Below, piece after piece: positions 8,119 through 16,494 of a stretch of 52,153 nucleotides of DNA (the first letter of the stretch is position 1; every line of letters begins with the position of its first letter). Location: contig NZ_JAHHIT010000071.1 in the NCBI RefSeq assembly GCF_024539675.1, forward strand, positions 1 to 52,153, read 5' to 3'. Origin of the DNA: Streptomyces hilarionis. GTDB taxonomy: Bacteria; Actinomycetota; Actinomycetes; Streptomycetales; Streptomycetaceae. The position numbers and the translations under genes are program-made. The notes beneath the pieces were generated by a model that saw only the letters and a program-made list of their open reading frames with translations, was not told the origin of the DNA and ran no database searches.

Positions 8119-8961
8119 TCACACGAGGCCGAGCATCGCCTCCGCGACCTCGTCGGCGGCCGTGGCGGGCAGGGCGGTGCCCGCCTCCTCGAGGACGAGC
8201 AGCCGCGCTCCGGGGATCTCGCGCGCGATCGCCTCGCCGTTGCCGACGGGGAAGAACCGGTCGCGGCGGCCGTGCACCACGAGCGTGGGGACCTCGATCC
8301 GAGGCAGGCGCTCACGCCAGCGGGGTGCGCAGTCGAGGCGGGAGAACACCGTGCCCAGCTGGTTGGCCGCCCGGACCGCGGGCGGGGCGCCGGGCGTGCG
8401 GTCCCAGACGCGCCCGGCGCGGGCGCGGGCGGCCACGGGGTCGTCACCGAGGATCTCCGCACCGGCGGCGGCGAACGCGGCCACCGCCTCGCGGTCGCCC
8501 CAGTCGGGCATCGGGCTGCCGAACAGCCGCCCCATCGTCGCCGCATCGTGGTCGGGGAGGTCGTCGTCGGGCGGGCCCGGGGCGACCGCGCGGGTGCCGA
8601 CCAGCGTGAGCGCCGAGAACGCGTCCGGATGGTCCAGCACGGCCACCTGGGCGACCATCCCGCCGACCCCGATCCCCGCCAGGTGCGCGGGACCGCCGCC
8701 GAGCACGTCGACGAGGGCCGCGGCGTCCGCGGCGAGGTCACGCAGGGTGTAGGCGGGCGCCTGCGGATCCCTCGTCGTCGACTCCCCGCTGTCACGCAGG
8801 TCGTAGCGCACCGCACGGCGCCCGCCGGCGGCCAGGCGCTCGCACAGCGCGTCGGGCCAGGAGAGCATCGTCGTCCCGCCCGCGAGCAGGACGAGCGGTG
8901 CGGCGTCGTCGCCGAACGACTCGATGCCCAGGTCGATCCCGTGAACGTCGACAGTGGTCAT
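8119..8961 (-). CDS. Alpha/beta-hydrolase fold protein lacking catalytic Ser and His (probable pseudoenzyme)
   Basis: 280 residues with a typical alpha/beta-hydrolase layout. It has an oxyanion-hole-like segment LLAGGTTMLSW (25-35) and RYDLRDSGEST (52-62), a strand into the nucleophile elbow, a cap, and VPTLVVHGRRDRFFPV near the C-terminus. The elbow reads G96-I-G98-V-G100, where the active serine of G-x-S-x-G is Gly98. The usual GxGHxLP motif reads EAGTALP, with Thr262 where the catalytic His should be. Only the acid Asp234 remains. Start ATG 8961 was chosen because the similarity begins there (TVDVHGIDLGIE); an upstream extension to 9093 is basic and unlike the family. The gene runs divergently from pyc. 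It may be a binding protein or may use a non-canonical mechanism. Confidence 0.8.
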   Translation of the reverse strand: MTTVDVHGIDLGIESFGDDAAPLVLLAGGTTMLSWPDALCERLAAGGRRAVRYDLRDSGESTTRDPQAPAYTLRDLAADAAALVDVLGGGPAHLAGIGVGGMVAQVAVLDHPDAFSALTLVGTRAVAPGPPDDDLPDHDAATMGRLFGSPMPDWGDREAVAAFAAAGAEILGDDPVAARARAGRVWDRTPGAPPAVRAANQLGTVFSRLDCAPRWRERLPRIEVPTLVVHGRRDRFFPVGNGEAIAREIPGARLLVLEEAGTALPATAADEVAEAMLGLV

Positions 8962-9161
8962 CGGATCACCCCGGGAGCCGCGAGCCCGGCGGCGGGGTGC
9001 GGCGCGGTCGACGGCACGGCCCGCGAGCGGGCGGCGACGTCGGCAGAGAAAGCAGTCATGCCGGGTGAGACCCGATCCGTCGCCCGAAATCATCGCTCCC
9101 GCACGCTCGCGGTCGCGGACGGGAACCCGGCCGGAGGCGGTCCGATCGAGCGAGACATGGC

Positions 9162-9179
9162 GTGAGTGGCCCGACTCAC
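9162..9179. promoter_or_regulatory. Candidate operator, inverted repeat GTGAGT-N6-ACTCAC upstream of pyc
   Basis: A perfect 6-bp inverted repeat with a 6-nt spacer lies 65-82 bp upstream of the pyc ATG in the 282-bp divergent region between the hydrolase-like gene (start 8961) and pyc (start 9244). Its position suits a promoter-proximal repressor or activator site. No regulator for it is identifiable in the window. Confidence 0.35.
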
Positions 9180-9243
9180 ATGGCCAACACGGTCACCCAC
9201 CGCCACGATGGGTCCCGTCACCGGCAGGCTGAAGGGGTCCACG

Positions 9244-12200
9244 ATGTTCCGCAAGGTGCTGGTCGCCAACCGTGGTGAGATCGCGATCCGGGCGTTTCGC
9301 GCCGGCTTTGAGCTGGGCGCGCGCACCGTCGCCGTCTTCCCGCACGAGGACCGCAATTCGCTGCACCGGCTCAAAGCCGACGAGGCGTACGAGATCGGAG
9401 AGCCGGGTCATCCCGTCCGCGCCTACCTCTCCGTCGAGGAGATCGTCGGCGCGGCCCGACGGGCGGGTGCGGACGCCGTCTACCCGGGCTACGGGTTCCT
9501 CTCCGAGAACCCCGAACTCGCCCGCGCCTGCGAGGAAGCGGGCATCACCTTCGTGGGCCCCGACACCCGCACCCTCGAACTGACGGGCAACAAGGCCAGC
9601 GCGGTGGCCGCGGCCCGCGCGGCCGGCGTGCCCGTCCTCGGCTCCTCCGCGCCCTCCAACGACGTCGACGAACTGGTCCGGGCCGCCGAGGACATCGGCT
9701 TCCCCGTGTTCGTGAAGGCGGTGGCGGGCGGCGGCGGCCGGGGCATGCGCCGGGTCGAGGACCCGGCCGTGCTGCGCGAGTCCATCGAGGCCGCCTCCCG
9801 CGAGGCGGCCTCCGCGTTCGGCGACCCCACCGTCTTCCTGGAGAAGGCCGTCGTCGACCCCCGCCACATCGAGGTGCAGATCCTCGCCGACGGCGAGGGC
9901 AACGTCATCCACCTCTTCGAGCGGGACTGCTCCCTCCAGCGCCGCCACCAGAAGGTCATCGAGATGGCCCCCGCGCCCGACCTCGACCCGGAGCTGCGCG
10001 AGCGGATCTGCGCCGACGCGGTGAGCTTCGCCCGCCAGATCGGCTACCGCAACGCCGGCACCGTGGAGTTCCTCCTCGACCCCGCCGGCAACCACGTCTT
10101 CATCGAGATGAACCCCCGCATCCAGGTCGAGCACACGGTGACCGAGGAGGTCACCGACGTCGACCTGGTCCAGGCCCAGCTGCGCATCGCCGCCGGCGAG
10201 ACGCTCGCCGACCTCGGTCTGTCGCAGGAGACGGTCACCCTGCACGGCGCGGCCCTGCAATGCCGCATCACCACCGAGGACCCCGCCAACGGGTTCCGAC
10301 CCGACACCGGCCGCATCAGCGCCTACCGCTCCCCGGGCGGCTCCGGCATCCGCCTCGACGGCGGCACCACCCACGCCGGCACGGAGATCAGCGCCCACTT
10401 CGACTCGATGCTCGTCAAACTCACCTGCCGCGGCCGCGACTTCCCGACCGCCATCGGCCGGGCGCGGCGCGCCGTCGCCGAGTTCCGCATCCGCGGCGTG
10501 GCCACCAACATCCCGTTCCTCCAGGCCGTCCTCGACGACGCCGACTTCCAGGCCGGACGCGTCACCACGTCGTTCATCGAGCAGCGCCCCCATCTGCTGA
10601 CCGCCCGCTCGTCGGCCGACCGCGGCACCAAGCTGCTCACCTACCTCGCCGACGTCACGGTGAACAAGCCGCACGGCGAGCGGCCCGAGCTGATCGACCC
10701 GAGCGCCAAGCTGCCCGACACGCCGGCGGGCGAGCCGCCCGCCGGCTCCCGCCAGCGCCTGGTCCACCTCGGCCCCGAGGGCTTCGCCCGCTGGCTGCGC
10801 GAGTCGCCGACCATCGGCGTCACCGACACCACCTTCCGCGACGCCCACCAGTCCCTCCTCGCCACCCGCGTGCGCACCAAGGACCTGCTCGCCTCGGCCC
10901 CCCTGGTCGCCCGCACCCTGCCCCAGCTGCTGTCCCTGGAGTGCTGGGGCGGGGCCACCTACGACGTCGCCCTGCGCTTCCTCGCCGAGGACCCGTGGGA
11001 GCGGCTGGCCGCCCTGCGCGAGGCCGTCCCCAACATCTGCCTCCAGATGCTGCTGCGCGGCCGCAACACCGTCGGCTACACCCCCTACCCGACCGAGGTG
11101 ACCGACGCGTTCGTGCAGGAGGCCGCGGCCACCGGCATCGACGTCTTCCGCATCTTCGACGCCCTCAACGACGTCGGCCAGATGCGGCCCGCGATCGACG
11201 CCGTGCGGGAGACGGGCACGGCGGTCGCCGAGGTGGCCCTGTGCTACACCTCCGACCTGTCCGACCCGAACGAGCGCCTGTACACCCTCGACTACTACCT
11301 GCGGCTCGCCGAGCAGATCGTCGAGGCCGGCGCGCACGTCCTGGCCGTCAAGGACATGGCGGGCCTGCTGCGCGCCCCGGCCGCCGCGAAGCTCGTCTCG
11401 GCGCTGCGCCGCGAGTTCGACCTGCCGGTGCACCTGCACACCCACGACACCGCGGGCGGGCAGCTCGCCACCTACCTCGCCGCGATCCAGGCGGGCGCGG
11501 ACGCCGTCGACGGCGCCGTGGCCTCCATGGCGGGGACGACCTCGCAGCCCTCGCTGTCGGCGATCGTCGCCGCGACCGACCACTCCGAGCGGCCCACCGG
11601 CCTCGACCTCCAGGCCGTGGGCGACCTGGAGCCGTACTGGGAGGGCGTCCGCCGGATCTACGCCCCGTTCGAGGCGGGCCTCGCCTCCCCGACCGGACGC
11701 GTCTACCACCACGAGATCCCCGGCGGGCAGCTCTCCAACCTGCGCACCCAGGCCGTCGCGCTCGGACTCGGCGACCGCTTCGAGGACATCGAGGCGATGT
11801 ACGCCGCCGCCGACCGCATCCTCGGCCACCTCGTCAAGGTCACCCCCTCCTCCAAGGTGGTCGGCGACCTCGCCCTGCACCTGGTCGGCGCCGGCGTGGA
11901 CCCGCGGGACTTCGAGGCGGCGCCCGACCGCTACGACATCCCCGACTCCGTCATCGGCTTCCTGCGCGGCGAGCTCGGCACCCCGCCCGGCGGCTGGCCC
12001 GAGCCGTTCCGCAGCAAGGCCCTCCAGGGCCGCGCGGACGCCAAGCCCGTCCAGGAACTGAGCACCGAGGACCGCGAGGGCCTGGAGAAGACCCGCCGCG
12101 CCACCCTCAACCGGCTGCTCTTCCCCGGCCCGACGCGCGACTTCGAGCACCACCGCCAGGCCTACGGCGACACCAGCGTGCTCGACAGCAAGGACTTCTT

Positions 12201-12618
12201 CTACGGGCTGCGCCCGGGCACCGAGTACGCCGTCGACCTGGAGCCCGGCGTACGGCTCCTGATCGAGCTTCAGGCCGTCGGCGAGGCCGACGAACGGGGC
12301 ATGCGCACCGTGATGTCGTCCCTCAACGGCCAGTTGCGGCCCATCCAGGTCCGGGACAAGGCGGCGGCCTCCGACGTGCCGGTCACCGAGAAGGCCGACC
12401 GGAGCAACGCCGGGCACGTCGCCGCGCCGTTCGCCGGCGTCGTCACGCTGGCCGTCGCCGAGGGCGACGAGGTGGAGGTCGGCGCGACCGTCGCCACCAT
12501 CGAGGCGATGAAGATGGAGGCCACGATCACCGCGCCGAAGGCCGGCCGGGTCGGCAGGCTCGCCATCAACCGCATCCAGCAGGTGGAGGGCGGCGACCTC
12601 CTCGTCGTCGTGGCCTGA
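9244..12618 (+). CDS. pyc: Pyruvate carboxylase
   Basis: 1124 residues, the usual length for single-chain actinobacterial pyruvate carboxylase. The enzyme makes oxaloacetate from pyruvate, bicarbonate and ATP to replenish the TCA cycle. The biotin carboxylase domain starts at residue 1 (MFRKVLVANRGEIAIRAF) and carries the glycine-rich ATP-grasp loop VAGGGGRGMR near 160-169. The carboxyltransferase domain starts near 524 (IGVTDTTFRDAHQSL). The C-terminal biotinyl carrier domain holds the biotin site AMKM, with Lys1090. The start ATG 9244 is preceded by AAGGGG and matches the family's N-terminus; in-frame codons upstream to 9166 are not needed. It is monocistronic, with a strong hairpin after the stop and a divergent neighbour upstream. 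Confidence 0.97.
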   Translation: MFRKVLVANRGEIAIRAFRAGFELGARTVAVFPHEDRNSLHRLKADEAYEIGEPGHPVRAYLSVEEIVGAARRAGADAVYPGYGFLSENPELARACEEAGITFVGPDTRTLELTGNKASAVAAARAAGVPVLGSSAPSNDVDELVRAAEDIGFPVFVKAVAGGGGRGMRRVEDPAVLRESIEAASREAASAFGDPTVFLEKAVVDPRHIEVQILADGEGNVIHLFERDCSLQRRHQKVIEMAPAPDLDPELRERICADAVSFARQIGYRNAGTVEFLLDPAGNHVFIEMNPRIQVEHTVTEEVTDVDLVQAQLRIAAGETLADLGLSQETVTLHGAALQCRITTEDPANGFRPDTGRISAYRSPGGSGIRLDGGTTHAGTEISAHFDSMLVKLTCRGRDFPTAIGRARRAVAEFRIRGVATNIPFLQAVLDDADFQAGRVTTSFIEQRPHLLTARSSADRGTKLLTYLADVTVNKPHGERPELIDPSAKLPDTPAGEPPAGSRQRLVHLGPEGFARWLRESPTIGVTDTTFRDAHQSLLATRVRTKDLLASAPLVARTLPQLLSLECWGGATYDVALRFLAEDPWERLAALREAVPNICLQMLLRGRNTVGYTPYPTEVTDAFVQEAAATGIDVFRIFDALNDVGQMRPAIDAVRETGTAVAEVALCYTSDLSDPNERLYTLDYYLRLAEQIVEAGAHVLAVKDMAGLLRAPAAAKLVSALRREFDLPVHLHTHDTAGGQLATYLAAIQAGADAVDGAVASMAGTTSQPSLSAIVAATDHSERPTGLDLQAVGDLEPYWEGVRRIYAPFEAGLASPTGRVYHHEIPGGQLSNLRTQAVALGLGDRFEDIEAMYAAADRILGHLVKVTPSSKVVGDLALHLVGAGVDPRDFEAAPDRYDIPDSVIGFLRGELGTPPGGWPEPFRSKALQGRADAKPVQELSTEDREGLEKTRRATLNRLLFPGPTRDFEHHRQAYGDTSVLDSKDFFYGLRPGTEYAVDLEPGVRLLIELQAVGEADERGMRTVMSSLNGQLRPIQVRDKAAASDVPVTEKADRSNAGHVAAPFAGVVTLAVAEGDEVEVGATVATIEAMKMEATITAPKAGRVGRLAINRIQQVEGGDLLVVVA

Positions 12619-12623
12619 GCCGC

Positions 12624-12653
12624 GCGCCGCCGGCGATCCCTCGCCGGCGGCGC
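12624..12653 (+). terminator. Terminator of pyc
   Basis: A perfect 13-bp stem, GCGCCGCCGGCGA (12624-12636) paired with 12641-12653, closes a TCCC loop beginning 6 nt after the pyc stop. It is a strong factor-independent-type hairpin without a U-tract. Confidence 0.75.
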
Positions 12654-12775
12654 CGTCGCGCCCGCCCTCGGCCCTGCCCGTCCGCGGGCCGCGCCCGTCC
12701 GTCCGTGGGGCGGGCGGCGTCCGCGGGCGGCGTCTCCCGGCCCGGCGCCGTACGCGCCGGCGCCCCGAACTCGAG

Positions 12776-12799
12776 CGCGGGCAACGGTCGTTGCCCGCG
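12776..12799. promoter_or_regulatory. Perfect 11-bp inverted repeat upstream of the M23 peptidase gene
   Basis: CGCGGGCAACG (12776-12786) and its complement CGTTGCCCGCG (12789-12799) are separated by only 2 nt. This is 119-142 bp upstream of the M23 start. The near-zero spacer favours a protein-binding site over a hairpin terminator, but a role as a second pyc terminator cannot be excluded. The rest of 12654-12917 is GC-rich with no gene seen. Confidence 0.4.
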
Positions 12800-12917
12800 G
12801 GGGCAGCAGGTCTGCCCTTGCGTCCGGTGACGGACGGCGGGCCCGCGGCTACCGTCCGCTCGTGAACAACCGTACTTTCCCGCAGCCTCTCGTGACATGT
12901 CGCCAGGGCCGCTCCGC

Positions 12918-14021
12918 ATGAGCGACGAACAGGCCGTCGAGACGCCCCCGGAGCAGGCGGCGAGCGCTCCGCGTCCGGTCGCGCCACGACCGCCCCGGCG
13001 CGGCCCCGGCCTCTTCACCGTCGTGGTCCTGCCCGCGCTGCTCACCCTCTCGGCCGTGGCCGGCTTCCTCGCGCTGACCGGCGGACTCCCCGGCGACGAG
13101 GACACCGCGGGCACCCCCCAGGACGACGCGGCCGGCGGCGTCAACGCGACCTACGGCCCCTGGCTGCGCAGGTCCGCCGAAGCCTGCTCGGTCGTCACCC
13201 CCTCGTTCCTCGCCGCCCAGATCGACCAGCTCACCGGCTTCAGCGACGAGAGCACCGCCTCCGGCGAACAGGGCATCGCCGCCTTCACCGCCGCCGGCTG
13301 GCGCACCTGGGGCAGGGACGACGACGGCAACGGGCACTCCTCGCCGCACGACCCCGCCGACGCGATCATGGCGCTCGGCCGCCAGGACTGCTCCCTGGCC
13401 CGTAAGATCACCGAGCTCAGGACCGACGGCACGGTCAACGGAGACCTCGTGGACCTCACCCTCGCGGCCTACGCGGCCGGCGCGGACGCCGTGGCCGACG
13501 CGGGCAAGGTCCCGGCCGGAGCCCGGACCTACCTCGGCGAGGTGAAGTCCAGGCTCGCGACCTACGCGGACTTCGACCGGGAGGACCCGAGCGGCGGCGC
13601 CGCCCCGGCGAACGCGATCCTCGCGGCGCCCACCACCACCCTCACGGTCACCTCGCCCTACGGTTCCCGCAAGCACCCGCTCACCGGCGTCACCAAGCTC
13701 CACACCGGCATCGACTTCGGCGCGCCCCAGGGCGCCCAGGTGTCCGCCGCCCGCGACGGCCGGGTGGTGTTCGCGGCCCCGACCAAGGCGTACGGCAACC
13801 GCGTGGTCGTCGACCACGGCCTCATCGACGGCAAACGCCTGGAGACGACGTACAGCCACCTGTCCCTGCTGGAGGTCACGGCCGGACAGACGGTGCGCAC
13901 CGGCGCCCCGGTCGGCCGGGTCGGCTCCACCGGCCTGTCCACCGGCCCGCACCTGCACTTCGAGGTGATCTACGACGGCTACTACACCGACCCGCAGCCG
14001 TGGCTGGCACCGAGCGGCTGA
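12918..14021 (+). CDS. Membrane-anchored M23 peptidase with degenerate lytic-transglycosylase-like segment
   Basis: 367 residues from ATG 12918 (AGGG 9 nt upstream); ATG 12897 would add seven residues. A Pro-rich cytoplasmic start is followed by one membrane helix (LFTVVVLPALLTLSAVAGFLAL). An extracellular region then resembles a transglycosylase: AAQIDQLTGF, then SGEQGIAAF and DGNGHSSPHDPADAIMALGRQDC. Where active relatives have QESG with catalytic Glu, this protein has QLTG, so that domain is probably inactive and perhaps only binds glycan. The C-terminal M23 domain keeps its zinc ligands: His and Asp in HTGID, and His in PHLHFE, plus YSHL. It is likely a zinc endopeptidase that trims peptidoglycan cross-links. 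The next gene in the same direction begins 147 bp downstream. Confidence 0.85.
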   Translation: MSDEQAVETPPEQAASAPRPVAPRPPRRGPGLFTVVVLPALLTLSAVAGFLALTGGLPGDEDTAGTPQDDAAGGVNATYGPWLRRSAEACSVVTPSFLAAQIDQLTGFSDESTASGEQGIAAFTAAGWRTWGRDDDGNGHSSPHDPADAIMALGRQDCSLARKITELRTDGTVNGDLVDLTLAAYAAGADAVADAGKVPAGARTYLGEVKSRLATYADFDREDPSGGAAPANAILAAPTTTLTVTSPYGSRKHPLTGVTKLHTGIDFGAPQGAQVSAARDGRVVFAAPTKAYGNRVVVDHGLIDGKRLETTYSHLSLLEVTAGQTVRTGAPVGRVGSTGLSTGPHLHFEVIYDGYYTDPQPWLAPSG

Positions 14022-14168
14022 CCACGGCTGACCACGGCGGCCCGATGCGGCCATGAGCCCTGTATGCGCCCCCGTGCGACTGGGCAGAATCCGTTCTGCC
14101 ATGGATCACACGGAACGGACACGCCACGAGGTCCGCCCCGAACTCCCAGGGAAGGCAGGTCGGTTGCC

Positions 14169-14888
14169 GTGCAGTTGCGTCTTCCCTCCTCGGTGTCCGA
14201 AGCGCAGCGATGTCTGGCCGACGGCGCGGTGCCGATCGGCGGCGCCACGCTGGTGTGGGCCGGCTGGCAGCGCGACGGCTTTCCCGAGCAGGCCGTCTCC
14301 CTGCGCGACCTGCCCGAGGCCAACGCCTTCGGCCCCGAGGAACTGGGCGGAGCCGTGCCGCTGCACCGCGTCGACGCGACCGTGCCCGAGGTGCTCCACC
14401 GCGCGGCGTCCGGGGTCGGCACGGGCGCGGTCCGCCGGGCGGCCACGGTCGGCGGCAACATCGTCGGCAGCACCCTGCGCTGTCTGCTCCCCGCGGCCCT
14501 GGTGCTCGACGCCCGAGCCACCGTCCTGACGGCCGACGGCGTGTACGAGACCGACCTCGCCGAACTCCTCGCGAAACGCCATGTGCTGCTCGCCCTGCGC
14601 TGGCGCACCCCCCTGGTCAGCGGCTACCGCAAACTCCCGGGCGAGACGGGCGGCCCGCCGCCGCTCGTCGTCGCCGTGGCCGTGCACGCGGACGGCGGCG
14701 CCCCCGGCCGCGTGCGCGTGGCCGTGCGCGACGGCTACGAGGTGGTCAGCGAGAGCACGCCGTACCGGACCGACGCCGAGCAGGTCCTGCGCGATCTGGC
14801 GGACACCACGGCCTTGTCCCTGCCGGCGCCGGCCCAGGAGGCCCTGCGCCGCGAGGTCGCCGACGTCCTGGCCCGCGCCGCCGCCTGA
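14169..14888 (+). CDS. FAD-binding protein of the molybdopterin dehydrogenase medium-subunit (CoxM/XdhB-like) family
   Basis: About 239 residues from GTG 14169. The N-terminal strand-helix pattern (VQLRLPSSVSEAQRCLADGAVPIGGATLVW) is the FAD_binding_5 start, with the flavin-pyrophosphate loop PIGGAT. The second signature, AVRRAATVGGNIVGSTLRC, matches the usual R-x-ATVGGN motif. A CO-dehydrogenase flavoprotein-like C-terminal domain follows. Family members are normally the FAD subunit of three-subunit molybdenum hydroxylases, but no large molybdopterin subunit or [2Fe-2S] subunit is encoded in the window. It is therefore an orphan, either working with a distant partner or repurposed. The family start fits GTG 14169 better than the upstream ATG 14064, whose extension is low-complexity. 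It converges on the DUF6745-like gene, with 27 bp between stops. Confidence 0.8.
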   Translation: MQLRLPSSVSEAQRCLADGAVPIGGATLVWAGWQRDGFPEQAVSLRDLPEANAFGPEELGGAVPLHRVDATVPEVLHRAASGVGTGAVRRAATVGGNIVGSTLRCLLPAALVLDARATVLTADGVYETDLAELLAKRHVLLALRWRTPLVSGYRKLPGETGGPPPLVVAVAVHADGGAPGRVRVAVRDGYEVVSESTPYRTDAEQVLRDLADTTALSLPAPAQEALRREVADVLARAAA

Positions 14889-14915
14889 GGGGCCCCGGCA
14901 GAACGCCGAGCGGCG

Positions 14916-15971
14916 TCATGTCTGCACGACGGGCGCGTACGCCTGCGCCGCCAACCCGAACGTCCAGGCGACCCCCGCCCGCGCCGTGAGCGTCGACGGC
15001 GGCACCCGCAGCCAGTAGGTGCGCCGCGTCCCGTCCGGCTCCGGCGTGGAGTTGAGGACCTCCACCATGACGACCGGCTCGTCGCCGTCCAGCTCGACGC
15101 GCCACAGCGTGCCCGTCTCGTCCCGGTGGACGGGACGGGCGTCGGAGTCCGACAGATAGCGGTCGTAGCCGTAGTACTCGAGCATGACCCGGCGCAGCTC
15201 GGCGTTCTCCTCGGCCCGGATCCGCCGCGGGGTGAGCCGGGGCAGCTCCGCGAGGAACGCGGCCGGCACGGGCATGCCCCGCCAGGCGTGCAGCGCGAAG
15301 CCGTCGGGATAGGCCAGCGCCGGGCCGTCCCCGTGGTCGAGCCGGCCCGCCTCGTCGCGGTGCAGGGCGACGGGGCGTTCGCACACCACGGCCACGCGCG
15401 CGAAGGGCCACCACCAGCCGGCGCTGCGGCTCACCGCCGCCAGCCCGGCCAGCGGGCCCTCGTCGGCCGCGAGCGCGGCGAGCCACGGCGCGTCGTGCTG
15501 ACCGAGCACGGCGTCCAGAAGCACCAGCCGGACCTGGGCGGCCGTGCTCCCCGTCTGCCCGCCGGCCAGCTCCTCCAGCACGCCCGCCCTGATCCGGTCG
15601 ACGAGCGCCTGCGTCGGATCCCACAGCCGGCCGCCGGTCGCGGCCCAGTGCGCCGCCCACCCGGTCGCCCCCAACTCCGCGTGCAGTCGCTGCCGTTCCC
15701 GCGCCCACGGCCGGCTCCGGACCGCCTCGCGCACGCTCGCGCCCAGCTCCCGCGACGCCTGGATCAGCGCGACCGCCGCACAGGGCGAACCGGCCCACAC
15801 CACCTCCCGCGGCTCGGCCAGCCCCGCCTGCCGGTAGGCCCGGCGGACGCCCGCCTCGGCGGCGTCCCGATCGGCCGCGCCCACGGCCGCCGCCGAGGCG
15901 CGCCACGCCGAAAGGCCCTCCTCGGCCCGGCCGGCCCGCTCCTCGACGTCCCTCGTCGTCACCGTCGTCAT
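14916..15971 (-). CDS. DUF6745-like protein, function unknown
   Basis: 351 residues, rich in Ala/Arg, with no signal peptide or membrane helix. The N-terminal half has helical repeats (AAEAGVRRAYRQAGLAEPREVVWAGSP). The second half carries the motifs ALHRDEAGRLDHGDGPALAYPDG, ALHAWRGMPVP, ENAELRRVMLEYYGYDRYL and VHRDETGTLWRVEL, which I recognise as typical of the family now called DUF6745. The C-terminal motif is TPEPDGTRRTYWLRVPP. ATG 15971 has a strong AGGGAGGGG just upstream. It follows the small gene at 15995-16321 by 23 bp on the same strand, so the two form an operon divergent from the STM4015-STM4011 cassette. A functional link with that cassette is inferred from position only. Confidence 0.7.
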   Translation of the reverse strand: MTTVTTRDVEERAGRAEEGLSAWRASAAAVGAADRDAAEAGVRRAYRQAGLAEPREVVWAGSPCAAVALIQASRELGASVREAVRSRPWARERQRLHAELGATGWAAHWAATGGRLWDPTQALVDRIRAGVLEELAGGQTGSTAAQVRLVLLDAVLGQHDAPWLAALAADEGPLAGLAAVSRSAGWWWPFARVAVVCERPVALHRDEAGRLDHGDGPALAYPDGFALHAWRGMPVPAAFLAELPRLTPRRIRAEENAELRRVMLEYYGYDRYLSDSDARPVHRDETGTLWRVELDGDEPVVMVEVLNSTPEPDGTRRTYWLRVPPSTLTARAGVAWTFGLAAQAYAPVVQT

Positions 15972-15994
15972 CCGTCCCCTCCCTCGCCCCCGAC

Positions 15995-16321
15995 TCAGTC
16001 CGCCACGATCCGCACCGACCCCGGCACGTACTCCCGTTGCCGTATCACCCGGTACCACCCCCTGGGCAGCGCGATGGCCGCGTGCTCCTCGTGGACCACC
16101 CGGCCGCCCCGGGGCAGACGGAGCAGCAGCGGACCGAACGGCCCCGGCTCGCGCACCAGCTCACCCTCGCCGACGACCGCGTGCGCATGCCCCGTCACCT
16201 CGCCCAGGGCCAGCACCAGCCGGCCCCGCGCGTCGCGCCGCTCCCTCGGCGCCGCGGCGACATGCGGCGGCACCGCCTCCTCTGCCACGGGCACGATCAG
16301 CACGTCTCCCTGCCGGTACAT
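15995..16321 (-). CDS. Small conserved protein with GHAHAV motif, function unknown
   Basis: 108 residues: MYRQGDVLIVPV at the start, then GRLVLALGEVTGHAHAVVGEG, then HEEHAAIALPRGWYRVIRQREYVPG and a terminal VRIVAD. The histidine-rich GHAHAV and HEEH motifs could bind a metal, and the small beta-rich fold is conserved in many phages and bacteria as I recall, but I know of no function. ATG 16321 is preceded by GGAGGGGAGAG. It is the first gene of a two-gene operon with the DUF6745-like gene and runs divergently from the STM4015-family gene, with a 173-bp shared promoter region. Confidence 0.75.
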   Translation of the reverse strand: MYRQGDVLIVPVAEEAVPPHVAAAPRERRDARGRLVLALGEVTGHAHAVVGEGELVREPGPFGPLLLRLPRGGRVVHEEHAAIALPRGWYRVIRQREYVPGSVRIVAD

Positions 16322-16494
16322 CGCTCTCCCCTCCCGCCGGGTGCGCAGCGCACCGGCCCCATGACCACGACCGTACGGGCGGGCACTGACAACGCCCCCG
16401 AACCGAACCCCCGCCGGAGGGCGCTGTCGGTGCCTGTTGGTAGAACTGCGGACACATCAGGGACCGCACACTCTTCCTCCTCGGGAGCAGCCGT
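16322..16494. promoter_or_regulatory. Divergent promoter region of the two uncharacterised operons
   Basis: These 173 bp separate the start of the GHAHAV-motif gene (16321, leftward) from the STM4015-family gene (16495, rightward). Each side ends with a good ribosome binding site (GGAGGGGAGAG and GGGAG). Both operons must be driven from here, which makes coordinated control plausible. I could not fix -10/-35 elements with confidence. Confidence 0.5.

Noticed and set aside
9193..12987. 1264-aa frame on the minus strand across pyc
   Set aside because: Shadow of pyruvate carboxylase, whose motifs are all on the plus strand. The antisense product lacks recognisable domains.
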